A program made the position numbers and the translations under genes. DNA of 51,174 nucleotides. Source: a virus. Location: positions 1-51,174 of IMG/VR virus record IMGVR_UViG_3300009436_000031. One strand, given 5' to 3'. Of the stretch, positions 45,036 to 51,174 are shown piece by piece. The stretch's first letter is position 1. Each line of letters begins with the position of its first letter. A model generated the notes under the pieces. It searched no databases. It was given only the letters and a program-made list of their open reading frames with translations, and was not told the DNA's origin.

Positions 45036-46232
45036 ATGGGATTTTTAAAAAATACAACAGGAATAGAATTAACTGCAAAACTTACCCCAGAAGGTAGGAA
45101 AAAGTTAATAAGTAATAATAATAGTTTAATAACTTACTTTACATTAGGTGATTCTGATAGTTATTATGGTACTTATGAAGGTTTATCCGCTGGTCAAATA
45201 CCTGAAATTTCAGGTAATAATAATGGTATGGATACTAGTAATGGTGGGGTTAATTATCAAGTAAGAAGTTTATTAAGATATAAGACTAACGCTAATAAAA
45301 AGCCAGTTGAACCAGCATCAATTTCAATAAACACTACCTTTAAAGAAGTTGGGGTAGAAACATTGAACTTTTCTGGTGGTTCAATAACACAAAACATCAT
45401 AGATTTAAATGATATTGGTACTGATACTATGACTAATTTATTTTACTCATTCTACTTACCAATAACAACAACAGATTTTGATTTATTTAACAATCAAACT
45501 TCACAAACTGGTGGTTTTTCTGACACAGCATTAACTAACTTAGCTCAAACTAAAGTATTAGTTATTGGTATTGATGGTGATGAGTATTCTGAATTAATTG
45601 ATGGAAAGAGTTTAAGTTTAAACTTAACAACTTCAGCGTCAACATATTCTATTTATGGAACTTACGAGAATCGTGTGACAAACTTAAATATTCAAGATAC
45701 ATCAATAGTTGAATCTTCACCATCAATGAGTACATTTGGACCTAATAGAGTCTTATTATTCTCAGATGATGTCTTAAGACCTAATGGTGGTGACGCTACT
45801 AAGAGTTGGGCTACTGGTTATTTACAAAATAAACCATTTAGTTTAAATAACAAAGAATTATTTAATATTAGAACTAACACCAATACTGGTTTAGTAGTTG
45901 ACGAACCAGTTGGTATTGCGTATTTAGATAAAGGTTTTATAGTAATAACCAATCAAGATATTGTTAATTCATATGATGTATCAACATCTGTTGGTGATAT
46001 AACATTTAACTCAGTTAGAAATTCAGTATCTCAATCAATAACATGTATTGCAAATAGAGGTGAGTTTGGTCAATCAACAAATTACACATGGAATAATGGT
46101 GATGTACCTAGGATAACAGAAGTAGGTCTTTGGGATAGTACAAACACACTGATAGCTATAGGTAAACTAAATGACACGTATTATAAACCTGTAAATGATT
46201 TTGTTGCTTTTAATATAACAATAGATTATTAA
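45036..46232 (+). CDS. Tail fibre-like protein, short paralogue
   Basis: 398 residues, 1 nt after the previous stop. It begins IELTAKLTPEGRKKLISNNN with FTLGDSDSYYG, and ends PRITEVGLWDSTNTLIAIGK, then YKPVNDFVAFNITIDY, the same terminal signatures as the larger neighbour. The centre is shorter and contains a plain beta-rich stretch. The pair probably arose by duplication and may form one fibre together or be alternatives. It is the last gene of the tail module; a 51-bp gap follows. Confidence 0.72.
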   Translation: MGFLKNTTGIELTAKLTPEGRKKLISNNNSLITYFTLGDSDSYYGTYEGLSAGQIPEISGNNNGMDTSNGGVNYQVRSLLRYKTNANKKPVEPASISINTTFKEVGVETLNFSGGSITQNIIDLNDIGTDTMTNLFYSFYLPITTTDFDLFNNQTSQTGGFSDTALTNLAQTKVLVIGIDGDEYSELIDGKSLSLNLTTSASTYSIYGTYENRVTNLNIQDTSIVESSPSMSTFGPNRVLLFSDDVLRPNGGDATKSWATGYLQNKPFSLNNKELFNIRTNTNTGLVVDEPVGIAYLDKGFIVITNQDIVNSYDVSTSVGDITFNSVRNSVSQSITCIANRGEFGQSTNYTWNNGDVPRITEVGLWDSTNTLIAIGKLNDTYYKPVNDFVAFNITIDY

Positions 46233-46283
46233 TTGTTTACATTTTAAAATACTTTAATTAACTTTATTTAAAATTTATAATTT

Positions 46284-46946
46284 ATGGAAAATATAGAAAA
46301 TGGTTTAATACTTGGTTTAGATGTTTCAACTAAAACTATTGGTATAGCATTATATGAGGATTTAGGTGATAAGGGTAAGTTAGAATTATTAAACCATGTT
46401 ACACCTAAAATAAAGCCAGTACCAGAAACCAAGTTAGAAGAATTATTTCAAAAAGTTAGAGTATTTGAGGAAGAATTTTTAAATAAGTATGTGGACTTAG
46501 GTATAACTAGAGTTATCATAGAAGAACCATTAATGCGTTCTAATAACATAAATACAGTTTCAACATTACTTAGATTTAATGGTATGATTTCTATGTCTGT
46601 GTATCAAACATTAGGTATTGTACCTGATTTTATTTCTTCATATGATGCTAGAAAATACGGATTCCCTCAATTAATGGCTAAAAGGACACACAATAAGAAA
46701 GGTGAACCTTACCCAGAAAAACACATGGCTAAGGCTAAAGAAGTGTTATTTGGGGCTCACCCATGGGATGTTGATAAGAAAATGATAATATGGGAATTAG
46801 TTTCAGATTTAGAACCTCAGATAAATTGGTTATACACTAGAAATAATACACTTAGAAAGGAAGTGTTTGATATGACAGATGCTGTTGCATGTACCCTTGG
46901 ATTCATGCATAAAATAGGTAAATGGTCACCAGAAAATTTAGACTAA
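46284..46946 (+). CDS. RuvC-like Holliday junction resolvase
   Basis: 220 residues with an RNase H fold. The first catalytic aspartate is Asp13 in LGLDVSTKTIG, followed by Glu80/Glu81 (RVIIEEPLM) and Asp196/Asp199 in the helix FDMTDAVACTLGF, the arrangement of RuvC-family resolvases. It should cut branched DNA from recombination before packaging. T4 itself uses the unrelated endonuclease VII for this. The 51-bp leader is AT-rich with TATTTAAA at 46265-46272, a weak promoter candidate. The next gene has its own promoter, which begins directly after the stop. Confidence 0.82.
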   Translation: MENIENGLILGLDVSTKTIGIALYEDLGDKGKLELLNHVTPKIKPVPETKLEELFQKVRVFEEEFLNKYVDLGITRVIIEEPLMRSNNINTVSTLLRFNGMISMSVYQTLGIVPDFISSYDARKYGFPQLMAKRTHNKKGEPYPEKHMAKAKEVLFGAHPWDVDKKMIIWELVSDLEPQINWLYTRNNTLRKEVFDMTDAVACTLGFMHKIGKWSPENLD

Positions 46947-46947
46947 C

Positions 46948-46978
46948 TTGCATTTGTAAAATAATTTCAGTATTTTTA
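46948..46978 (+). promoter_or_regulatory. Bacteroidota-type promoter, predicted leaderless
   Basis: TTG at 46948-46950, 20-nt spacer, TATTTTTA at 46971-46978 (one mismatch to TAnnTTTG), then CATT before the ATG at 46983, again 5 nt after the element. It starts one base after the RuvC stop. Confidence 0.65.
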
Positions 46979-46982
46979 CATT

Positions 46983-47294
46983 ATGAAATCAATAAGACAG
47001 ATATTTAAAGATAATGAATATTTAATGGAAGAAGAATCTGTTAAAGAATTAATACAATATTGTCAAGAATTAGAAAATGAAGTTATAGAAACAAAACAAG
47101 TTAATAAATTTAGTTTTGAAGATAAATTAACTGAATTAGTAAAAGAAATATATCATAGTATTAACTCAGTACTAAAAGAAGATGAAAATGCAATTAGATT
47201 TAAAGAAACAAATAGAGTTGATTTTAAATTTAGAGTTGAACTATTAAAAGAATATTTAATAAATTTTTCAAAAGATAATAAATTTAATTTGTAA
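46983..47294 (+). CDS. Small helical hypothetical protein
   Basis: 103 residues, highly charged and mostly helical (SVKELIQYCQELENEVIETK; FEDKLTELVKEIYHSINSVL). No cysteine pattern, catalytic residue or membrane segment is visible. It stands between the RuvC-like gene and the primase gene, with separate host-type promoters on both sides, so it is probably a monocistronic early or middle gene. Function not recognised. Confidence 0.7.
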   Translation: MKSIRQIFKDNEYLMEEESVKELIQYCQELENEVIETKQVNKFSFEDKLTELVKEIYHSINSVLKEDENAIRFKETNRVDFKFRVELLKEYLINFSKDNKFNL

Positions 47295-47319
47295 GTTTAT
47301 TATCTTTTTAGTATATTTG
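47288..47319 (+). promoter_or_regulatory. Bacteroidota-type promoter, predicted leaderless
   Basis: TTTG at 47288-47291, 20-nt spacer, TATATTTG at 47312-47319, and ATG at 47324, 5 nt after the last G, identical geometry to 10446-10482. The -33 element lies within the last codons of the previous gene. Confidence 0.85.
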
Positions 47320-47323
47320 CATT

Positions 47324-48274
47324 ATGCTAAACATTATCCCAAACATATTAAAGAGTTTTTTAGGTGATTATAAAGACCACAACGAAAGTAGTGGTCAAAT
47401 GTCATTTAATTGTCCAGCTTGTGCTGAAGAAAAGGGTATGTCAGATGGTGATGGTAAATACAAACTTGCTGTAAATTATAAAAAGGGTATTTTTAAGTGT
47501 TGGGTATGTGCATATGAAAATAATATGTATGGTAAATTATCAAGATTAATTGTTAGGTTTGGTAATAAAAAATTACTTAGAGAATACCTTCTTTTAAAAC
47601 CAGAAGATGATTACGACAAGAGTAAATTAGTTCCAACAAAAGTAACCTTACCAAAAGGTTTTAAAAAACTAAGTGAATCTTCCATTTCAGATTACAAATA
47701 CAAAGATGCTTACAATTATTTAGTTAATAGAGGTTTCACAGATGATATGATTGAATATTATAATATCGGTTATACAGTTCTTGATAAGTATAAATTTAGG
47801 GTTATAATACCATCATATGATGAGGTTGGTGAATTAAATTTCTTTGTAGGTAGAGCTTGGGATAATTGGGTTAGATATAAATACCTAAACCCAGATGCTG
47901 AAAAACAATTGATAATATTCAATGAAGATAAAATTAATTGGGATGCTACTTTATATTTAGTTGAAGGTGTTTTTGACCATATTGTAATCCCAAACTCAAT
48001 ACCATTATTAGGTAAGACTATTTCAGAAAAATTAAGAGGATTATTATATAAAAATACAAAGGCTGATATAGTAATTCTATTAGATGATGATGCTCAAGAA
48101 GATGCTATTAGACTTTATAAAAGTTTAAATATAGGTGACTTATATAATAGAGTTAAAATGTGTACACCACCACCTAACCACGACCCATCCTCTATATTTG
48201 AGAAATGGGGTAGTGATGGTATTGTTAGACTTCTAAAGACTAGTAGGAGGTTATTAGAAAGTAAAATTTATTGA
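47324..48274 (+). CDS. DNA primase, DnaG / T4 gp61-like
   Basis: 316 residues. The N-terminal zinc-ribbon has Cys30, Cys33 (NCPAC) and Cys59, Cys62 (KCWVC), the CHC2-type element that reads the template. A TOPRIM domain follows: LYLVEGVFDHIVIP near residue 210 with the catalytic glutamate, and VILLDDDAQEDA near 250 with the aspartates. It should make RNA primers for the lagging strand with the helicase encoded at 16511. Its 3' end overlaps the minus-strand transferase gene by 7 nt tail-to-tail. The start is fixed by the leaderless promoter. Confidence 0.9.
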   Translation: MLNIIPNILKSFLGDYKDHNESSGQMSFNCPACAEEKGMSDGDGKYKLAVNYKKGIFKCWVCAYENNMYGKLSRLIVRFGNKKLLREYLLLKPEDDYDKSKLVPTKVTLPKGFKKLSESSISDYKYKDAYNYLVNRGFTDDMIEYYNIGYTVLDKYKFRVIIPSYDEVGELNFFVGRAWDNWVRYKYLNPDAEKQLIIFNEDKINWDATLYLVEGVFDHIVIPNSIPLLGKTISEKLRGLLYKNTKADIVILLDDDAQEDAIRLYKSLNIGDLYNRVKMCTPPPNHDPSSIFEKWGSDGIVRLLKTSRRLLESKIY

Positions 48275-49008
48275 TTTTCTATATTAGTTATTTTGATATC
48301 TTTTTCATTAAAAATTACATAATTATAACCCTTTGTGTCAGTTTTAACTTTAACGTAAGATTCAGTTGGGTATTTAATAGCAAAATAATCATTATTATAT
48401 AGGTATTTTGAAGCTAATTTATCACTCCCCAACTCATTTATTAAATAATTATAAACATCCTTCCCAGTCATGTTATCATTATTAATGTTAAGTAATTCTA
48501 ATTCACTAGACTCAATAGATTCAAACCAATCAAGAGTCTTATTTTTAGACGGGGTTATTTGAACAGTATAAAGTATACCACCTTTAAATAATTTACTTAT
48601 ACTCTTATTTTTATTCTTCTTAAGAAAAACTTCAGTTTCTTTAGAAATTTCCCCCCAACCATCTTGCATATCAATAAATTCTATAAAATCAACAACAGAA
48701 TCAATACCAAAGTCATTAGCTAATGTTAAAAATTTATTAAGCTCATTAGCCCTATTATTTCTAGAATAAAATTTAGCAATTTCAATTACATCAGTAAAAT
48801 ATAAACCCCAACCAAATGCATTTAACCCTTCACCACTTAAAACGTATTTTGTTAAAAAACCCTCTTTTGAATTTATCTTATGTTGACTACCATGATATAA
48901 GGTAAAACTATTATTATTTTCACTTATCACATATTCATCTTTAGTAGCATCCGAAGCGTGATGATACTCTAAATCTTCTCTTAATTTTTGTTTAATGAAA
49001 TCCTTCAT
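48268..49008 (-). CDS. PARP-like ADP-ribosyltransferase, only minus-strand gene
   Basis: 246 residues. Motif 1 is TLYHGS with His39; motif 2 is GWGLYFTD with Tyr70, followed by IAKFYSRN; motif 3 near the end is GYNYVIFNEKDIKI. These match the H-Y-x signature of PARP/polyvalent-protein ADP-ribosyltransferases, with Asn229 where PARP1 has the catalytic Glu. A non-Glu residue there usually means mono-ADP-ribosyl transfer, if active. The N-terminus starts with a basic amphipathic helix (KDFIKQKLREDLEYHH). T4 Alt and ModA modify host RNA polymerase; a similar job here is inference. A TATTTATA late-type motif lies 14-21 nt upstream. The gene faces the primase gene and diverges from the nuclease gene. 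Confidence 0.8.
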   Translation of the reverse strand: MKDFIKQKLREDLEYHHASDATKDEYVISENNNSFTLYHGSQHKINSKEGFLTKYVLSGEGLNAFGWGLYFTDVIEIAKFYSRNNRANELNKFLTLANDFGIDSVVDFIEFIDMQDGWGEISKETEVFLKKNKNKSISKLFKGGILYTVQITPSKNKTLDWFESIESSELELLNINNDNMTGKDVYNYLINELGSDKLASKYLYNNDYFAIKYPTESYVKVKTDTKGYNYVIFNEKDIKITNIENQ

Positions 49009-49021
49009 AATTAACTTTTAT

Positions 49022-49029
49022 TATAAATA
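49022..49029 (-). promoter_or_regulatory. Candidate late promoter on the minus strand
   Basis: Read on the minus strand the sequence is TATTTATAATAAAAGTTAAT followed by T and the ATG at 49008. Motif, A-rich tail and distance (21 nt) agree with the plus-strand copies at 136 and 40015, in the opposite direction as the gene requires. No TAnnTTTG host promoter is visible on this strand. Confidence 0.5.
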
Positions 49030-49030
49030 G

Positions 49031-49061
49031 TTGAAAATCCTACAAATTTAACGTATATTTG
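49031..49061 (+). promoter_or_regulatory. Bacteroidota-type promoter for the nuclease operon
   Basis: TTG at 49031-49033, 20-nt spacer, TATATTTG at 49054-49061. The ATG is at 49080, 19 nt after the last G, giving a short leader of roughly 15 nt. The promoter is back to back with the minus-strand late-type motif at 49022. Confidence 0.85.
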
Positions 49062-49079
49062 CTAATATATTAAAATTAT

Positions 49080-50021
49080 ATGGATAACAGTAAATTATTA
49101 GAAATAGCTAAAGAAATTAGAGCTATTATAGAAGAAAAACAAAAAGAATTAGACTTATCATTCGTTGAAGATACACACACATACTATATAAGAACGTTAG
49201 AGGGTGAAATAACTACAGAGTTCCCTTCAGTATCTACCGTTATAAAGCAATTTTACAATGATTTCCCAGCACTTGAGAAATCTTTGGACATGTGTGATGG
49301 TAATATATTTAAACAGGATGATTTACTTAGACAATGGAAAGGTACAGCTGACTACGCAAACAGTAAGGGTTCTAGGGTACATTACTTATTAGAAACTGAT
49401 TTATTGAAACAATATGGTTCTTATAAAGGTGTTAGAAAACCTATTTTTGAATGTGATGAAAAACAAACAGCTGATGGTAATGCTATGATTGATGCTGGAC
49501 ATGATTTTATACGTTTAATGCATAGGAGAGGTGCGGTATTGTTAGATACCGAAATGGTGTTAGGTAGTAACACTTTAAAGTATACTGGTCAACCAGATAA
49601 AGTGTGGATTATGTTAGATAAAGATGGTAATTTAGGGTTAATAATCACAGATTGGAAAACAAATAAACCTAAAAACTTCCAAGTACATTCTTACACAGAA
49701 CCAATGTTAGAACCATTCCAGGATGAAATGGATACCGCACTAGGTCATTATAAAATCCAACTACCACTATACGGTAGATTGTTATTAGACATGTTAAAAG
49801 GTACAAAATATGGTGATATTAAATTATTAGGTTGTATTATAGTACATTTAACAGAACATACAGTATTTACAGAATTCAGAGTACCAAAAGATTTTATAAA
49901 TACAGTATTAACTATGGACCCATTACCTAGAATAGATTCAGTAATGAAGAAAAAGAAATTTGATATTATAGCTGAAGAAGATAGGTTAAAATTATTAAAA
50001 GAATCATTAGATAAATTATAA
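49080..50021 (+). CDS. PD-(D/E)XK nuclease, RecB/Cas4-like exonuclease
   Basis: 313 residues. The family pattern is visible in order: KGSRVHYLLETD near residue 100 (G-x-x-x-H helix), TGQPDKVWIML near 170 (metal aspartate), GLIITDWKTNKPK near 190 (D-x-K) and YKIQLPLYGRLLL near 230 (Q-x-x-x-Y). These define RecB-type exonucleases related to Cas4 and phage recombination nucleases. It should process DNA ends for recombination or degrade host DNA. It heads an operon with the SbcD/gp47-like gene 6 nt downstream. Confidence 0.85.
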   Translation: MDNSKLLEIAKEIRAIIEEKQKELDLSFVEDTHTYYIRTLEGEITTEFPSVSTVIKQFYNDFPALEKSLDMCDGNIFKQDDLLRQWKGTADYANSKGSRVHYLLETDLLKQYGSYKGVRKPIFECDEKQTADGNAMIDAGHDFIRLMHRRGAVLLDTEMVLGSNTLKYTGQPDKVWIMLDKDGNLGLIITDWKTNKPKNFQVHSYTEPMLEPFQDEMDTALGHYKIQLPLYGRLLLDMLKGTKYGDIKLLGCIIVHLTEHTVFTEFRVPKDFINTVLTMDPLPRIDSVMKKKKFDIIAEEDRLKLLKESLDKL

Positions 50022-50027
50022 AATAGT

Positions 50028-50840
50028 ATGATAAAAAAAGTAATACATATGGCTGATTTACATATCAGAACATATAAGATGCATGAGGAATACGCTGAAG
50101 CCTTTAACTCAACAATTGATGAGATTAATAGATTAGTTAAGGGTTATGAAAGAGATGAGGTTAGAATTGTCATTGTTGGGGATTACGTTCATCAAAAAAT
50201 CACAATATCTAACGAATTATTAATGTTAGGAACTTGGTTTTTAAAACAATTAGATAAAATAGCCCCAGTAGTGCTTATAGCTGGTAATCATGATTTAATT
50301 GAGGGAAATAAAGATAGGTTAGATAGTCTATCACCTATGGTTAATTTAATTGATAGTCAGAGTATTAGTTATTACAAAAAGAGTGAATGTATGTTAGATG
50401 ACAATATTGTTTGGTGCGTATATTCGATATTCGAAGATAATGATAGACCAGATATTGAATTAGCTAGACTTGAGTATGGTGATGACAAAACGTACATAGG
50501 ATTATACCATGCACCAATAGTAGGTTCTAGTACAGATATTGGTTATGAATTTGATGAAGCACAAGGGTTATCACATTTTGAAGGTTGTGACATCGTAATG
50601 TTAGGTGATATACATAAGAGGCAATCTTTCAAATATAAGGGTGCACCTATAGTTTACCCATCATCATTAATACAACAAAACTTTGGGGAAAGTATTAACA
50701 AACATGGGTTTTTATTTTGGGATATTGAACAAAGGACATTTGAAGAATGTGATATTGAAACAAATTTTGGTTTTTACCAATTTAAAATAAATTCAATAAA
50801 TGATATAGAAAATAATAATGAAATATTAACAAACAAGTAG
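50028..50840 (+). CDS. SbcD / T4 gp47-like nuclease subunit
   Basis: 270 residues of the calcineurin-like phosphoesterase fold. Metal-binding motifs are HMADLHIR (D, H), VIVGDYVHQ (D), IAGNHDLI (N, H, D), LYHAPIVG (H) and VMLGDIHKR (D, H). In T4 gp47 pairs with the ATPase gp46 to resect double-strand ends and feed UvsX recombination. The gp46 partner is not in the window but could follow just downstream. Length is shorter than T4 gp47 (about 340 residues), mostly in the C-terminal cap. Confidence 0.9.
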   Translation: MIKKVIHMADLHIRTYKMHEEYAEAFNSTIDEINRLVKGYERDEVRIVIVGDYVHQKITISNELLMLGTWFLKQLDKIAPVVLIAGNHDLIEGNKDRLDSLSPMVNLIDSQSISYYKKSECMLDDNIVWCVYSIFEDNDRPDIELARLEYGDDKTYIGLYHAPIVGSSTDIGYEFDEAQGLSHFEGCDIVMLGDIHKRQSFKYKGAPIVYPSSLIQQNFGESINKHGFLFWDIEQRTFEECDIETNFGFYQFKINSINDIENNNEILTNK

Positions 50841-50842
50841 GT

Positions 50843-51172
50843 ATGGAATTAGGTAAAAAATTAAAAGATGAGGTTTGGGATTATTGTAGAGTAAACGATA
50901 TCACCAACATAAATGAATTCATGATTAAGATTTTTAAATCGGGCTTCACATCTGAAAAGTATGGTTCACAACCTGGGTCTGGTAAAGTTCAAATTAAAGA
51001 AAAGGTGGTAGAAAAAATAGTTGAAAAAGAAGTATTTGTTACCAACGATGTGGAAGTAAAAAAACTAACAGATAAAATTAAATCCTTAGAAGCGGAATTA
51101 ATTAAAGTTAAAAAAGAATTGAAAATAGAGAAAGATAATAATAGATTAGATATTTATGGTGATGTTAAATAA
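50843..51172 (+). CDS. Hypothetical coiled-coil protein after gp47
   Basis: 109 residues, complete with TAA stop just inside the window end. The first 45 residues (KKLKDEVWDYCRVNDITNIN, then EFMIKIFKSGFTSEKYG) are a small helical domain I recall from other large phages, often at the N-terminus of small proteins. A spacer with KEKVVEKIVEKEV and a heptad-like coiled coil (VKKLTDKIKSLEAELIKVKK) follow. It starts 2 nt after the gp47-like stop, so co-expression with the end-processing complex is likely. The function is unknown. Confidence 0.7.
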   Translation: MELGKKLKDEVWDYCRVNDITNINEFMIKIFKSGFTSEKYGSQPGSGKVQIKEKVVEKIVEKEVFVTNDVEVKKLTDKIKSLEAELIKVKKELKIEKDNNRLDIYGDVK

Positions 51173-51174
51173 TA

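Noticed and set aside
163-51172. Alternative genetic code (stop-codon reassignment)
   Set aside because: TAA, TAG (for example 11079-11081 and 11470-11472) and TGA (31442-31444, 48272-48274) all end genes at sensible positions next to the following start, and no conserved gene needs read-through.

Overview
The window is a very AT-rich, tightly packed, almost single-stranded block of a large T4-like contractile-tailed phage genome. Recognisable T4-type functions include a gp32-like ssDNA-binding protein, UvsX/RecA, a gp41-like DnaB helicase, a DnaG-type primase, an SbcD/gp47 nuclease, class I ribonucleotide reductase (NrdB, NrdA) and gp25-, gp6- and gp53-like baseplate proteins. The host is most likely a member of the Bacteroidota (Flavobacteriia-like). 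Promoters in front of replication and unknown genes have the TTG-N20-TAnnTTTG form of that phylum. Start codons follow A-rich stretches with almost no Shine-Dalgarno sequence. One tail protein carries repeats resembling those of the flavobacterial gliding adhesin SprB. Coding uses the standard code, with TAA, TAG and TGA all acting as stops. No tRNA, capsid, portal or terminase gene was seen, so those lie outside the window.

Layout. (1) 1-162: 26-bp tandem repeats and a candidate late promoter. (2) 163-10442: baseplate/hub module (a large baseplate protein with an internal OmpA-like domain, a gp53/LysM-like wedge protein, a 1755-residue hub-like protein) ending in an amidase endolysin. (3) 10482-12462: four genes of unknown function, ending at a strong terminator. 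(4) 12524-21148: DNA replication and nucleotide metabolism (SSB, UvsX, FEN-type 5' exonuclease, an unknown, helicase, NrdB, NrdA), again closed by a terminator. (5) 21210-46232: a 25-kb baseplate wedge, tail and host-recognition module (gp25, gp6, a membrane protein, a 1391-residue protein with SprB-like repeats, cysteine-rich fibre-like proteins and two paralogous fibre-type proteins). (6) 46284-51172: recombination and replication genes (RuvC-like resolvase, primase, RecB/Cas4-like nuclease, SbcD/gp47), interrupted by the only minus-strand gene, a PARP-like ADP-ribosyltransferase.

Two promoter classes can be proposed. Host-type TTG-N20-TAnnTTTG promoters serve replication and unknown genes, and three of them sit so close to the ATG that the mRNA should be leaderless. 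A second motif, TATTTATn followed by an A-rich stretch, lies 19-53 nt upstream of mainly structural genes and also, correctly oriented, upstream of the minus-strand ADP-ribosyltransferase. I propose it as the phage late promoter. It would make the transferase a late product, possibly packaged in the virion as T4 Alt is. Other points of interest are an NrdB lacking the first metal-ligand aspartate, the OmpA-like and SprB-like domains in tail proteins, a hydrophobic hairpin inside a giant tail protein, and a long repeat-bearing leader on the ssDNA-binding protein gene.
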